Assembly (NCBI RefSeq): GCF_003732705.1
Contig: NZ_MOBR01000006.1
Coordinates: 62,001-126,000 of the forward strand
DNA length: 64,000 nucleotides
Reading direction: 5' to 3'
DNA from: Pseudomonas frederiksbergensis
Lineage (GTDB): Bacteria; Pseudomonadota; Gammaproteobacteria; Pseudomonadales; Pseudomonadaceae
The notes below the pieces were generated by a model. That model was given only the letters and a program-made list of their open reading frames with translations, had not been told where the DNA came from and searched no databases. Made by a program: the position numbers and the translations under genes. Of the stretch, positions 45,431 to 54,875 are shown piece by piece (positions within the stretch are counted from its first letter, which is position 1; each line of letters starts with the position of its first letter).

Positions 45431-46612
45431 ATGCAAAAATCAATCGGCGCACCAAAGCAGAGGCTCAGCCTCAGCGATCCGAAAGTGCGTGCGTGGCTAT
45501 TTCAGATCATCACGATTGTCGCGGTCGTCGCGATGGGCTGGTATCTGTTCGACAATACGCAAACCAACCTGCAACACCGGGGCATTACCTCCGGCTTCAG
45601 TTTTCTGGATCGCAGTGCCGGGTTCGGCATCGCTCAACACTTGATCGACTACACCGAATCGGACACGTATGCCCGGGTGTTTGTCATCGGTCTGCTCAAC
45701 ACCTTGCTGGTGACTGTCATCGGCGTGGTCCTGGCGACCATCCTCGGCTTCATCGTCGGCGTGGCGCGTCTGTCGCCGAACTGGATCATCAGCAAGCTGG
45801 CGACGGTTTACGTGGAAGTCTTCCGTAACATTCCGCCGCTGCTGCAAATCCTGTTCTGGTACTTCGCGGTGTTCCTGACCATGCCGGGGCCGCGCGCCAG
45901 CCATAACTTCGGCGACACCTTCTTTGTCAGCAGCCGTGGCCTGAACATGCCCGCCGCGCAAATGGCGGACGGGTTCTGGGCGTTCGTGGTCAGCGTCGTG
46001 GTGGCCATCGTCGCCATCGTGCTGATGGCTCGCTGGGCCAACAAGCGTTTCGAAGCGACCGGCGTACCGTTCCACAAGTTCTGGGTCGGCCTGGCGCTGT
46101 TCCTGGTGATCCCGGCGCTGTGCGCGCTGGTCTTCGGTGCTCCGCTGCACTGGGAAATGCCGAAGCTGCAAGGCTTCAACTTCGTCGGCGGCTGGGTATT
46201 GATCCCGGAACTGCTGGCGCTGACCCTGGCCCTGACCGTGTACACCGCGGCGTTCATCGCCGAGATCGTGCGTTCGGGCATCAAGTCGGTCAGCCACGGC
46301 CAGACCGAAGCGGCGCGCTCCCTCGGGCTGCGTAACGGTCCGACCCTGCGCAAGGTGATCATCCCGCAAGCCCTGCGCGTGATCATCCCGCCACTGACCA
46401 GCCAATACCTGAACCTGGCGAAGAACTCCTCGCTGGCGGCCGGTATCGGTTATCCGGAAATGGTGTCGTTGTTTGCCGGTACGGTGCTGAACCAGACCGG
46501 GCAGGCGATCGAAGTGATTGCGATCACCATGAGCGTGTACCTGGCGATCAGTATCAGCATTTCCCTGCTGATGAACTGGTACAACAAGCGCATTGCGCTG
46601 ATCGAGCGGTAA
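45431..46612 (+). CDS. aapQ: Amino-acid ABC transporter permease AapQ
   Basis: The 393-residue inner-membrane permease starts MQKSIGAPKQRLSLSDPKVR. There are about eight hydrophobic segments, with the polar amino-acid permease signature QTEAARSLGLRNGPTLRKVI (EAA loop) around residues 298-317. It pairs with AapM to form the membrane pore. It follows aapJ by 65 bp, and aapM begins 10 bp after its stop. Confidence 0.95.
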   Translation: MQKSIGAPKQRLSLSDPKVRAWLFQIITIVAVVAMGWYLFDNTQTNLQHRGITSGFSFLDRSAGFGIAQHLIDYTESDTYARVFVIGLLNTLLVTVIGVVLATILGFIVGVARLSPNWIISKLATVYVEVFRNIPPLLQILFWYFAVFLTMPGPRASHNFGDTFFVSSRGLNMPAAQMADGFWAFVVSVVVAIVAIVLMARWANKRFEATGVPFHKFWVGLALFLVIPALCALVFGAPLHWEMPKLQGFNFVGGWVLIPELLALTLALTVYTAAFIAEIVRSGIKSVSHGQTEAARSLGLRNGPTLRKVIIPQALRVIIPPLTSQYLNLAKNSSLAAGIGYPEMVSLFAGTVLNQTGQAIEVIAITMSVYLAISISISLLMNWYNKRIALIER

Positions 46613-46622
46613 GGAAAAGCGC

Positions 46623-47720
46623 ATGAGTACTCATACTTTCAAGCCTGACATGCCACCACCGAGCAGCAGTATCGGTGTGGTGGCGTGGATGCGCGCCAAC
46701 ATGTTCTCCAGCTGGATCAACACCCTGCTGACCCTGTTCGCGTTTTACCTGATCTACCTGGTGGTTCCGCCGCTGCTGCATTGGGCGATCCTGGACGCCA
46801 ACTGGGTCGGCACCACTCGCGCCGACTGCACCAAGGAGGGCGCCTGCTGGGTGTTCATCCAGCAGCGTTTCGGCCAGTTCATGTACGGCTACTACCCGCC
46901 GGAACTGCGCTGGCGTGTGGACCTGACCGTGTGGTTGGCGGTCATCGGCGTGGCACCGTTGTTCATCTCGCGTTTTCACCGTAAAGCGGTGTACGGGCTG
47001 AGCTTCCTGGTGGCGTACCCGATCATTGCCTACTTCCTGTTGCATGGCGGGATCTTCGGCATGACCAACGTCGCGACCAGCCAATGGGGCGGCCTGATGC
47101 TGACCTTGGTGATCGCCACCGTCGGTATCGCCGGTGCGTTGCCGCTGGGGATCATCCTGGCGTTGGGCCGTCGTTCGAACATGCCGGCGATTCGCGTGGT
47201 CTGCGTGACTTTCATCGAATTCTGGCGCGGCGTGCCGTTGATCACGGTGCTGTTCATGTCCTCGGTGATGCTGCCGTTGTTCCTGCCCGAAGGCATGAAC
47301 TTCGACAAACTGCTGCGGGCCCTGATCGGCGTGATCCTGTTCCAGTCAGCCTACGTGGCGGAAGTGGTGCGCGGCGGTCTGCAAGCGATCCCCAAAGGTC
47401 AGTACGAAGCGGCTGCGGCGATGGGCCTCGGTTACTGGCGCAGCATGGGCCTGGTGATTCTGCCGCAAGCCTTGAAGCTGGTAATCCCTGGCATCGTCAA
47501 CACCTTCATTGCGCTGTTCAAGGACACAAGCCTGGTGATCATCATCGGCCTGTTCGACCTGCTCAACAGCGTCAAGCAAGCCGCCGCCGACCCGAAATGG
47601 TTGGGCATGGCCACTGAAGGCTATGTGTTCGCGGCCCTGGTGTTCTGGATTTTCTGTTTTGGTATGTCCCGCTACTCCATGCATTTGGAACGTAAGCTGG
47701 ACACTGGCCACAAGCGTTAG
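46623..47720 (+). CDS. aapM: Amino-acid ABC transporter permease AapM
   Basis: The 365-residue inner-membrane permease starts [20 protein letters not shown]. Membrane helices are spread through the protein, and the EAA loop [20 protein letters not shown] lies near residues 259-278. It is the second permease of the aapJQMP importer. It lies between aapQ (10 bp upstream) and aapP (10 bp downstream), so co-transcription is expected. Confidence 0.95.
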   Translation: MSTHTFKPDMPPPSSSIGVVAWMRANMFSSWINTLLTLFAFYLIYLVVPPLLHWAILDANWVGTTRADCTKEGACWVFIQQRFGQFMYGYYPPELRWRVDLTVWLAVIGVAPLFISRFHRKAVYGLSFLVAYPIIAYFLLHGGIFGMTNVATSQWGGLMLTLVIATVGIAGALPLGIILALGRRSNMPAIRVVCVTFIEFWRGVPLITVLFMSSVMLPLFLPEGMNFDKLLRALIGVILFQSAYVAEVVRGGLQAIPKGQYEAAAAMGLGYWRSMGLVILPQALKLVIPGIVNTFIALFKDTSLVIIIGLFDLLNSVKQAAADPKWLGMATEGYVFAALVFWIFCFGMSRYSMHLERKLDTGHKR

Positions 47721-47730
47721 GAGTTTTCTG

Positions 47731-48495
47731 ATGAGCGAAGCGATCAAACAGCCTGTGAGCCCTGAAGGCATTATTCAGATGCAGGGCGTGAACAAGTGGT
47801 ACGGCCAGTTCCACGTGTTGAAAGACATCAACCTGAACGTCAAGCAGGGCGAGCGTATCGTCCTGTGCGGCCCGTCGGGTTCCGGCAAATCCACCACCAT
47901 CCGTTGCCTTAACCGCCTGGAAGAACACCAGCAGGGCCGCATCGTGGTCGATGGCGTGGAACTGACCAACGACCTCAAGCAGATCGAAGCGATCCGCCGG
48001 GAAGTCGGCATGGTGTTCCAGCACTTCAACCTGTTCCCGCACCTGACCATCCTGCAGAACTGCACCCTGGCGCCGATGTGGGTGCGCAAGATGCCGAAAC
48101 GCAAGGCCGAAGAAATCGCCATGCATTACCTGGAGCGCGTACGCATTCCAGAGCAGGCGCATAAATTCCCGGGGCAACTGTCCGGCGGTCAGCAACAGCG
48201 TGTGGCGATTGCCCGCGCCCTGTGCATGAAACCGAAAATCATGCTGTTCGATGAACCGACGTCGGCACTCGACCCCGAGATGGTGAAAGAGGTGTTGGAC
48301 ACCATGATCGGCCTGGCCGAAGACGGCATGACCATGCTCTGCGTAACCCACGAAATGGGCTTCGCCCGCACTGTGGCCAACCGCGTGATCTTCATGGACA
48401 AGGGCGAGATCGTTGAACAGGCGGCACCGAATGACTTCTTCGATAATCCGCAGAATGATCGGACGAAGTTGTTCTTGAGCCAGATTTTGCATTGA
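47731..48495 (+). CDS. aapP: Amino-acid ABC transporter ATPase AapP
   Basis: The 254-residue cytosolic ATPase starts [20 protein letters not shown]. Walker [10 protein letters not shown] is at residues 47-55, the signature [15 protein letters not shown] at about 150-164 and Walker [13 protein letters not shown] at about 170-181. It powers AapJQM. The ATG at 47731 has AGGAG 9 nt upstream; longer in-frame extensions overlap aapM and are rejected. A terminator follows 20 bp later. Confidence 0.97.
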   Translation: MSEAIKQPVSPEGIIQMQGVNKWYGQFHVLKDINLNVKQGERIVLCGPSGSGKSTTIRCLNRLEEHQQGRIVVDGVELTNDLKQIEAIRREVGMVFQHFNLFPHLTILQNCTLAPMWVRKMPKRKAEEIAMHYLERVRIPEQAHKFPGQLSGGQQQRVAIARALCMKPKIMLFDEPTSALDPEMVKEVLDTMIGLAEDGMTMLCVTHEMGFARTVANRVIFMDKGEIVEQAAPNDFFDNPQNDRTKLFLSQILH

Positions 48496-48515
48496 TCGAT
48501 GCCAGGCAGTGAAAT

Positions 48516-48545
48516 AAACCCGGACCTGTTCCGGGTTTGTTTTGT
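48516..48545 (+). terminator. aap operon terminator
   Basis: The stem AAACCCGG/CCGGGTTT with a 7-nt loop is followed by GTTTTGT. It lies between convergent aapP and mqsA and may serve both. Confidence 0.85.
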
Positions 48546-48558
48546 CTGGCGTTCGGGA

Positions 48559-49041
48559 TCAGGAGACGGTGATCGTTTCATGCTCTTTATGCACGATTTC
48601 TCTGAAGCCCCGTAGATCCGCGCCCTCACTCAAGACATGCGCATCAGCGAGCAGATAGGGGTACCGGTCAAGCAAGCGCATCAACAGTACCAACGCTTTT
48701 GGCGGAAGTACCTCGCCACGCTCATACCGCGAAAACGCGTTGTGCCCGCCACCGGACAACAGCAGCACCGCGTCTTTTTGTGAGAGGTGCAGCTTGCGGC
48801 GGATGCGCTTCATCTCCGCGCCGATCATTTGCCTGCCAGCAATGACCAGTTCGTCACCTGCGTTTGAATGACGCTCCGCGCAGCTAGGGTCAAATTCGAC
48901 TTCGCCGCACATCTGGCATTCCCAACCGGATAAATCATCAATCCGGCGCTCCATGCCTTTGACACTCAAGGTTTCGCCGCGACCTTGGAAATGTGTCATT
49001 CCTTCAGGGGCGCCACAGCTGAAACACTGCTGGGTTTTCAT
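48559..49041 (-). CDS. mqsA: Antitoxin MqsA
   Basis: The 160-residue antitoxin of the type II MqsRA system has an N-terminal zinc-binding region with two Cys pairs, CFSCG and CQMCG, and a C-terminal Xre-type HTH (about residues 75-130) with GGGHNAFSRYERGEVLPPKAL. It binds and neutralises MqsR and represses its own operon. It is about 30 residues longer than E. coli MqsA (131), mainly in a C-terminal tail. Its ATG overlaps the mqsR stop (ATGA). Confidence 0.92.
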   Translation of the reverse strand: MKTQQCFSCGAPEGMTHFQGRGETLSVKGMERRIDDLSGWECQMCGEVEFDPSCAERHSNAGDELVIAGRQMIGAEMKRIRRKLHLSQKDAVLLLSGGGHNAFSRYERGEVLPPKALVLLMRLLDRYPYLLADAHVLSEGADLRGFREIVHKEHETITVS

Positions 49042-49349
49042 AGGTTTTTCTCCTTGAAGGAGATTACCGGAGGGCCACCGCCGGGGCGGTAAGTCACCTT
49101 GATGTAAATCTCCAGGTCATGTGAATTGATGTGGTAGACGTCTTGCCAGACGCGGTGGTTGGCATAGGTGGTCATCGACTTGTACAACATATTGCGCTGC
49201 AGCTTGAGGATGACCTCCTGCATCTCTATAAAACTCAAGCCCAGCCTCCTGCCGCTTGTTTTTGCCGCGTTCGTAAATGCAGATACCCTGAGCCGCAGCA
49301 CGTCCGACTTGATCACCGCCAGGTCGTAATGGGGTGTGTTCTTCTCCAT
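49038..49349 (-). CDS. mqsR: mRNA interferase toxin MqsR
   Basis: The 103-residue toxin of the RelE/ParE-like fold cleaves mRNA, at GCU sites in E. coli. It starts MEKNTPHYDLAVIKSDVLRL. The family segments KSMTTYANHRVWQDVYHI near residues 57-74 and the C-terminal VISFKEK match E. coli MqsR (98 residues) closely. The toxin gene comes first, as is typical of mqsRA. It was too short to notice except by its pairing with mqsA. Confidence 0.95.
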   Translation of the reverse strand: MEKNTPHYDLAVIKSDVLRLRVSAFTNAAKTSGRRLGLSFIEMQEVILKLQRNMLYKSMTTYANHRVWQDVYHINSHDLEIYIKVTYRPGGGPPVISFKEKNL

Positions 49350-49370
49350 AAGAAACCAAAGCCTATCCCT

Positions 49371-49392
49371 GAAATTACCCTTAAAGGGTAAT
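49371..49392. promoter_or_regulatory. mqsRA operator palindrome
   Basis: AATTACCCTTAAAGGGTAATT is a perfect palindrome 22 bp before the mqsR start. MqsA of E. coli binds palindromes of the type AACCT/AGGTT in its own promoter; here the half-site is TTACCCTT. Autoregulation is inferred. Confidence 0.65.
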
Positions 49393-49481
49393 TTTGACTA
49401 ATCGAAAATCCCGCTCCATTTCCCTCTCACTGACCGTAGGCGGTTGCCGTCCTACACGGAGCTGACTAACATGTCGGAAAA

Positions 49482-49502
49482 TTCATCCTATGATTGGATG
49501 AA
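49482..49502. promoter_or_regulatory. GntR-type operator palindrome
   Basis: TTCATCC-N7-GGATGAA is a perfect 7-bp inverted repeat, ending 12 bp before the regulator ATG. It overlaps the expected ribosome-binding zone, so binding could block the operon start. The owner is inferred to be the adjacent FadR-type regulator. Confidence 0.6.
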
Positions 49503-49514
49503 AGGGCGAATCCT

Positions 49515-50174
49515 ATGTCAGACATTTCTCCACTTGTTAAACGATCCCTGGTCGATCAGGCCCTGGATCAGTTGCGCCTGCGCATCACTCAAGGCGTCTG
49601 GGCCGTCGGCCAGCGTTTGCCCACCGAGCCTGAGCTGTCCGCTGAGCTGGGCATCAGCCGCAATACCGTGCGCGAAGCCATGCGCGTGTTGGCGTTTTCC
49701 GGGTTAATCGAAATTCGTCAGGGCGACGGTAGTTATCTGCGGGCGGTGATCGATCCGCTGGACACCATGAAAGCGCTGTCGCAATGCACCCCAGAACAGG
49801 CCCGGGAAACCCGGCATATTCTGGAAGTCGAGGCCATCGGCCTGGCCGCGTTGCGTCGCACTGACGAAGACCTCATTGCCCTGCGCGAAGCCTTGGGCGT
49901 CAGCGGCAGTCATTACCACGGCGATCTCGACAGCTACATCGCCTGCGACCTGGTGTTTCACCGCCGCTTGGTGGACGCCGCGCACAACCCGACCCTCAGC
50001 GAGTTGTATCGCTACTTCTCGAGCATCGTCGGCGCGCAACTGCGCAAATCCCTGAACATTACCCCCCGACGCCAAGAGGTGTTCGACCTGCATATCGAAC
50101 TGCTGGATGCCGTCGAGCAACGCGACCCGGAACGGGCCAAAGCCCTGTCGAGGCAGTTGATCAATGAACCTTGA
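49515..50174 (+). CDS. GntR-family regulator (FadR subfamily)
   Basis: The 219-residue cytosolic repressor starts MSDISPLVKRSLVDQALDQL. A winged HTH (about residues 8-75) includes LPTEPELSAELGISRNTVRE. An FCD ligand domain (about 90-210) follows with conserved Asp/His (SCDLVFHRRLVDAAHNPTL region). It overlaps the MFS gene downstream by 11 bp, so the pair is a regulator-transporter operon. The effector is unknown. The palindrome TTCATCC/GGATGAA upstream is its likely operator. Confidence 0.9.
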   Translation: MSDISPLVKRSLVDQALDQLRLRITQGVWAVGQRLPTEPELSAELGISRNTVREAMRVLAFSGLIEIRQGDGSYLRAVIDPLDTMKALSQCTPEQARETRHILEVEAIGLAALRRTDEDLIALREALGVSGSHYHGDLDSYIACDLVFHRRLVDAAHNPTLSELYRYFSSIVGAQLRKSLNITPRRQEVFDLHIELLDAVEQRDPERAKALSRQLINEP

Positions 50175-51471
50175 AACCGAGAAATCCATGTCTGCCAATC
50201 ACAGCAACATCCCGCAACCCAAGCGCACGGCGGAGCTCGAAGAGCTGCTGATCGATGCCGAGGCCGATGACGAACAGGTCCAGCAAAGCCACCCGATTCT
50301 GCGGCGGCCGTGGCTGTTGCTGCTGGGGCTGATCCTGGTGGCGCTGAACCTGCGCCCGGCGTTGTCGAGCATGGCGCCGATGCTCAGCGAAGTGTCGAAG
50401 ACCCTCGGTCTGTCTGCGGCCGAGGCCGGTTTGCTGACCACGTTGCCGGTGCTGTGCCTGGGCTTGTTCGCGCCGCTGGCGCCGCTCCTGGCCCGACGTT
50501 TCGGCGCCGAACGGGTGGTGCTGGGGATTTTGCTGATGCTGGCCGGCGGAATCATCTTGCGCAGTTCCTTCGGTGAAATCGGCCTGTTCGCCGGCAGTGT
50601 GTTGGCCGGGGCCAGCATCGGCGTGATTGGCGTGTTGCTGCCGGGGATCGTCAAGCGCGACTTCCCGAAACAGGCCGGCACCATGACCGGCGTCTACACC
50701 ATGGCCCTGTGCCTGGGCGCGGCGATGGCGGCGGGGGCGACCGTGCCGTTGAGCGAGCATTTCGACAAGAGTTGGGCGTTGGGCCTGGGCTTCTGGGTGG
50801 TTCCGGCCTTGGTCGCGGCGATTTTCTGGCTGCCGCAAGTGGGGCAGAAACACGGTTCACATAACGTCGCCTATCGCGTTCGCGGCCTGCTGCGTGATCC
50901 ATTGGCCTGGCAAGTGACGCTTTACATGGGGCTGCAATCGTCCCTGGCCTACATCGTGTTCGGCTGGTTGCCGTCGATCCTGATCGGCCGTGGGCTGACA
51001 CCGACGCAGGCCGGACTGGTGCTGTCGGGTTCGGTGATTGTCCAGTTGGCCAGTTCCCTGGCCGCCCCTTGGCTGGCGACTCGCGGCAAGGACCAGCGCC
51101 TGGCCATCGTCATCGTCATGCTGCTGACCCTCGGCGGTTTGTTCGGTTGCCTGTATGCGCCGATTGAAGGCCTGTGGGGCTGGGCGATCCTCCTGGGGTT
51201 AGGGCAGGGCGGTACGTTCAGCCTGGCGCTGACCCTGATCGTGTTGCGCTCGCGGGATTCCCATGTGGCGGCCAACCTGTCGAGCATGGCCCAGGGTTTC
51301 GGCTACACCCTGGCGTCCATGGGGCCGTTCGCGGTCGGCATCGTCCATGACTGGACCGGCGGCTGGAACGCGTTGGGCTGGATCTTCGGCATCATTGGCC
51401 TCGGCGCGATCATCGCCGGCCTCGGTGCCGGGCGCTCGCTGTACGTTCAGGTGAACAGCGAAAAAGTGTGA
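50164..51471 (+). CDS. CynX/NimT-type MFS transporter
   Basis: The 435-residue membrane protein starts MNLETEKSMSANHSNIPQPK; an internal Met at codon 9 is an alternative start. About 12 hydrophobic helices begin near residue 45, with VALNLRPALSSMAPML, the signature of the cyanate/2-nitroimidazole transporter subfamily. The first start overlaps the regulator by 11 bp and has GAGG 10 nt upstream. The substrate is not identifiable; the subfamily includes CynX and NimT. Confidence 0.88.
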   Translation: MNLETEKSMSANHSNIPQPKRTAELEELLIDAEADDEQVQQSHPILRRPWLLLLGLILVALNLRPALSSMAPMLSEVSKTLGLSAAEAGLLTTLPVLCLGLFAPLAPLLARRFGAERVVLGILLMLAGGIILRSSFGEIGLFAGSVLAGASIGVIGVLLPGIVKRDFPKQAGTMTGVYTMALCLGAAMAAGATVPLSEHFDKSWALGLGFWVVPALVAAIFWLPQVGQKHGSHNVAYRVRGLLRDPLAWQVTLYMGLQSSLAYIVFGWLPSILIGRGLTPTQAGLVLSGSVIVQLASSLAAPWLATRGKDQRLAIVIVMLLTLGGLFGCLYAPIEGLWGWAILLGLGQGGTFSLALTLIVLRSRDSHVAANLSSMAQGFGYTLASMGPFAVGIVHDWTGGWNALGWIFGIIGLGAIIAGLGAGRSLYVQVNSEKV

Positions 51472-51571
51472 ATCCCCGTACTGCTGGCATTCGGCCCACG
51501 AATGCCGGTGGTCTTGCGCACATTTGCAGACTATCGTGCAGGCAATCTTTTCGACTGCACGGAGCCTGCCC

Positions 51572-52042
51572 ATGAGTGACGCCCATAACGCCCTGATCAC
51601 CCGCTTCTACGAGGCCTTCCAGCGACTGGATGCCGAAGCCATGGCGGCCTGCTACACCGACGACGTGGTGTTCAGTGATCCTGCGTTCGGCGAGTTGCGC
51701 GGCCAGGAGGCCGGCGACATGTGGCGTATGCTCACAACCCGCGCGAAAGACTTCTCCCTGACCTTCGACAACGTGCGCAGCGACGACCGCACCGGCGGCG
51801 CCCATTGGGTGGCGACGTACCTGTTCAGTCAGACTGGCAATATCGTGGTCAACGATATCCAGGCGCGTTTCGTGTTTCGCGATGGCAAGATCTGCGAGCA
51901 CCACGACAGCTTCGATCTGTGGCGCTGGTCGCGTCAGGCCCTGGGCACTAAAGGCTTGTTGCTGGGCTGGACGCCACTGGTGCGCAACGCCGTTCGCGCC
52001 CAGGCCTTGAAGGGGTTGAAGGCATTCCGGGCCAGTCGCTGA
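51572..52042 (+). CDS. SnoaL/NTF2-like protein
   Basis: The 156-residue cytosolic protein starts [20 protein letters not shown]. An NTF2-like cone fold is suggested by the N-terminal helix pair, then [20 protein letters not shown] (about residues 22-41) and the C-terminal strands with [18 protein letters not shown]. Such proteins are found as enzymes or ligand carriers; no catalytic function can be assigned. The ATG at 51572 follows GGAGCCTGCCC. Confidence 0.85.
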   Translation: MSDAHNALITRFYEAFQRLDAEAMAACYTDDVVFSDPAFGELRGQEAGDMWRMLTTRAKDFSLTFDNVRSDDRTGGAHWVATYLFSQTGNIVVNDIQARFVFRDGKICEHHDSFDLWRWSRQALGTKGLLLGWTPLVRNAVRAQALKGLKAFRASR

Positions 52043-52082
52043 TAAGATCGCGGCTTGTTTCCTTTCAAGCCTTGATCGTCAC

Positions 52083-52391
52083 GTGAACACCCTCAGCGAA
52101 TCCTCCGTCATTGCCGTCGAACCGGTGCCTGCCAGCAAACCCTGGTTCGTCTACCTCGTTCGCGCGGCCAATGGTTCGCTGTATTGCGGCATCAGCGACG
52201 ATCCGGTACGCCGCTTTGCCAAGCACCAAAGCGGCAAAGGCGCCCGTTTTTTCCTTTCCAGCCCCGCTATGGCGCTGGTCTACACCGAAATCTGCCGCGA
52301 CAAAAGTGAAGCGCTGCGCCAGGAACGGTTGATCAAAAAACTCAAGAAAAGCGCCAAGGAGTGTCTGGTGCTGACTTATCAATCTGACTGA
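52083..52391 (+). CDS. GIY-YIG nuclease-superfamily protein (UPF0213 type)
   Basis: The 102-residue protein is read from a GTG at 52083. The GIY-YIG-like core is [20 protein letters not shown] (about residues 21-40), followed by [14 protein letters not shown] and a conserved Lys/Glu helix. The catalytic Arg and Glu of the superfamily appear conserved (SDDPVRRF and [13 protein letters not shown]). Small proteins of this group have unproven nuclease function. A Shine-Dalgarno is weak. Confidence 0.85.
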   Translation: MNTLSESSVIAVEPVPASKPWFVYLVRAANGSLYCGISDDPVRRFAKHQSGKGARFFLSSPAMALVYTEICRDKSEALRQERLIKKLKKSAKECLVLTYQSD

Positions 52392-52475
52392 TAAGTTCCC
52401 ATCAGGCGGATCCGTAGGCCGCTCACCGATTGCGCGCTAAGCTGCCAGCTCCTTATCCGTGGGTTGGAGCCGAGC

Positions 52476-53411
52476 ATGTCAGAACTGATTCTTCACAACT
52501 ACCCGACGTCCCCCTTCGCCGAAAAGGCCCGCCTGCTGCTGGGGTTCAAAGGGCTGTCGTGGCGCTCGGTGAAGATCTCGCCGGTGATGCCAAAACCCGA
52601 GTTGACGGCGTTGACGGGCGGCTACCGCAAGACGCCGGTGTTGCAGATTGGCGCGGATATCTACTGCGACACCGCGTTGATCGCCCGGCGTCTGGAGCAG
52701 GAAAAAGCCTTGCCGGCGTTTTTCCCGGAAGGTCAGGAAATGATTTGCGCGACGTTTGCTGCGTGGGTGGATTCGGTGGTGTTCCAGCACGCGGTCAGCC
52801 TGGTATTCCAGCCGGAATCGGTGGCGGTGCGTTTCGGCAAATTGCCGCCGGAAGCCATCAAGGCGTTTATGGCTGATCGTGCCGGGTTGTTCAGTGGTGG
52901 CAGCGCGACGAAGTTGTCGGCGGAACAGGCGCGGCACCAGTGGCCGACGATCATGGGGCGTCTTGAACTACAGCTTCAGCGTGAGCAGGGCGACTTCCTG
53001 TTTGGCGAACCGTCGATTGCTGACTTTGCCCTGGCTCATTGCTTATGGTTTCTCAAAGCGACGCCGGTCACTGCGCCGTTGGTTGACGCCTATCCGGCGG
53101 TTCTGGCGTGGTTTGGTCGGGTGATGGGCTTCGGTCATGGCGCGTTCAGCGAGATGACGGCTGAGGAGGCGCTGGAGGTCGCGCGCAATGCAACGCCCGC
53201 TGCGTTGCCGGATGAAGCGTTCGGCGAGCCTAACGGCTTTGAGGCGGGCCAGCAGGTAGTGATTGCGGCCACCGACTATGGCTGTGATCCAGTGGCCGGC
53301 GAGCTGGTGTTTGCGGGGCGCGAGGAATTGATTGTGCGTCGTGAAGATGAACGGGCCGGGGTGGTGCATGTGCACTTTCCGCGGTTCGGGTTTCACATCG
53401 AAAAACACTGA
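52476..53411 (+). CDS. Glutathione S-transferase-like protein
   Basis: The 311-residue protein starts MSELILHNYPTSPFAEKARLL, a thioredoxin-fold GST N-terminal domain (about residues 1-78) with YRKTPVLQIGADIYCDTALI. A helical C-terminal domain runs to about residue 210. A further 90-residue extension with alternating strand content ends HVHFPRFGFHIEKH, beyond the usual GST length. Substrate is not known. ATG at 52476 is chosen over an ATG 4 codons earlier. Confidence 0.85.
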   Translation: MSELILHNYPTSPFAEKARLLLGFKGLSWRSVKISPVMPKPELTALTGGYRKTPVLQIGADIYCDTALIARRLEQEKALPAFFPEGQEMICATFAAWVDSVVFQHAVSLVFQPESVAVRFGKLPPEAIKAFMADRAGLFSGGSATKLSAEQARHQWPTIMGRLELQLQREQGDFLFGEPSIADFALAHCLWFLKATPVTAPLVDAYPAVLAWFGRVMGFGHGAFSEMTAEEALEVARNATPAALPDEAFGEPNGFEAGQQVVIAATDYGCDPVAGELVFAGREELIVRREDERAGVVHVHFPRFGFHIEKH

Positions 53412-53420
53412 TCTCTGAAC

Positions 53421-53500
53421 CCTGTAGGAGCGAGGCTTGCCCGCGAAGCTTTTTAGCGTCAGTGATGACGCCTTCGCGGGCAAGCCTCGCTCCTACACGG
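53421..53500. repeat. Palindromic repeat doublet (type A)
   Basis: CCTGTAGGAGCGAGGCTTGC and GCAAGCCTCGCTCCTACACGG arms lie between the convergent GST-like and glutaredoxin-like genes. Confidence 0.85.
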
Positions 53501-53520
53501 GTTTTGTGTGAGGCAATCGG

Positions 53521-53871
53521 TTATTTCAGGGCGGCAAGGATCTCATCCGGGTCATACCCGCGAATCAACGTCCCGTTCACATCAATCAACGGTATCCCGC
53601 GCCCGCCCAACGCCTCATAGGCCTTGCGCGCCTCGGCATCCTTCTCGATATCGAATTCCTTGTACGGAATGCCTTTCTGATCGAGAAAGCGCCGGGTGAG
53701 CTTGCAGTAGCCGCACCAGTCTGTGGCGTAGAGCACGACGTTGGCCTTGGCCTGAGTCTGCTCGGACACCACCTGCGAAGGGTTGAACACCCGCTCGATC
53801 TTGCCCCAGTTCTGGTAAACCACGACCACCAGCAGGATCAGCAGGAATTTCTTCAGGATGCCGTTAAGCAT
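53521..53871 (-). CDS. Membrane-anchored glutaredoxin-like protein
   Basis: The 116-residue protein starts [20 protein letters not shown], an N-terminal membrane anchor, then a glutaredoxin fold with the active site CGYC (TDWCGYCKLTRRF, about residues 51-63) and the cis-Pro segment GRGIPLIDVNG. The C-terminal helix ends DEILAALK. It probably reduces disulphides near the membrane; side and partner are unknown. Its ATG overlaps the stop of the YejK gene by 1 bp (TAATG-like), so the two are coupled. Confidence 0.88.
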   Translation of the reverse strand: MLNGILKKFLLILLVVVVYQNWGKIERVFNPSQVVSEQTQAKANVVLYATDWCGYCKLTRRFLDQKGIPYKEFDIEKDAEARKAYEALGGRGIPLIDVNGTLIRGYDPDEILAALK

Positions 53872-54875
53872 CAGTTGCGCCGCTTCAGCTGGTCAGTGAG
53901 CTGGGTCGGCAAGCCCTTGATGATCAGCGTGCCGGCTTCTTCGTCGTATTCGATCTTCGAGCCCAGCAGGTGTGCTTCGAAGCTGATGGACAGCCCTTCA
54001 GCGCGCCCGGTGAAGCGGCGGAACTGGTTCAGGGTGCGTTTATCCGCCGGAATCTCCGGGGACAAACCGTAATCCTTGTTGCGAATGTGATCGTAGAAAG
54101 CCTTCGGGCGTTCTTCGTCGATCAACTCCGAGAGTTCTTCCAGGCCCATCGGCTCGCCGAGTTTGGCCTGGCTGCTGGCGTAATCGACCAGGGTCTTGGT
54201 TTTCTCGCGGGCGGACTCTTCCGGCAAGTCTTCGCTTTCAACGAAATCACTGAAGGCCTTGAGCAGGGTGCGGGTTTCGCCAGGTCCGTCGACGCCTTCC
54301 TGGCAACCGATGAAGTCGCGGAAATACTCCGAAACCTTTTTCCCGTTCTTGCCTTTGATGAATGAAATGTACTGCTTGGACTGCTTGTTGTTCTGCCACT
54401 CGGAGATGTTGATCCGCGCCGCCAGGTGCAACTGGCCCAGATCCAGGTGACGGGACGCGGTCACGTCCAGCGCTTCGGTTACGGCAACGCCTTCGCTGTG
54501 GTGCAGCAGGGCGATGGCCAGGTAATCGGTCATGCCTTGCTGATAGTGCGCAAACAGCACGTGGCCGCCTACCGACAGGTTCGACTCTTCCATCAGCTTT
54601 TGCAGGTGTTCCACCGCCACGCGGCTGAACGCCGTGAAATCCTTGCCGCCCTCGAGGTATTCCTTCAGCCAGCCGCTGAACGGATGCGCCCCGGACTCGG
54701 CGTGGAAGAACCCCCAGGCCTTGCCTTGTTTGGCGTTGTAGCTCTCGTTGAGGTCGGCGAGCATGTTCTCGATGGCGGTGGACTCGGCCAGTTCAGAGTC
54801 GCGAGCGTGAAGAACTGCGGGCGTGCCGTCGGGTTTTTTGTCGATCAGGTGGACGATGCAATGACGGATCGGCAT
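53871..54875 (-). CDS. ndpA: Nucleoid-associated protein YejK/NdpA
   Basis: The 334-residue protein starts [20 protein letters not shown] and has the YejK segments [20 protein letters not shown] (about residues 98-117) and [20 protein letters not shown]. The family is nucleoid-associated in E. coli and Pseudomonas; the detailed role is not established. Length matches the family (about 335). It overlaps the glutaredoxin-like gene downstream. Confidence 0.94.
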   Translation of the reverse strand: MPIRHCIVHLIDKKPDGTPAVLHARDSELAESTAIENMLADLNESYNAKQGKAWGFFHAESGAHPFSGWLKEYLEGGKDFTAFSRVAVEHLQKLMEESNLSVGGHVLFAHYQQGMTDYLAIALLHHSEGVAVTEALDVTASRHLDLGQLHLAARINISEWQNNKQSKQYISFIKGKNGKKVSEYFRDFIGCQEGVDGPGETRTLLKAFSDFVESEDLPEESAREKTKTLVDYASSQAKLGEPMGLEELSELIDEERPKAFYDHIRNKDYGLSPEIPADKRTLNQFRRFTGRAEGLSISFEAHLLGSKIEYDEEAGTLIIKGLPTQLTDQLKRRN

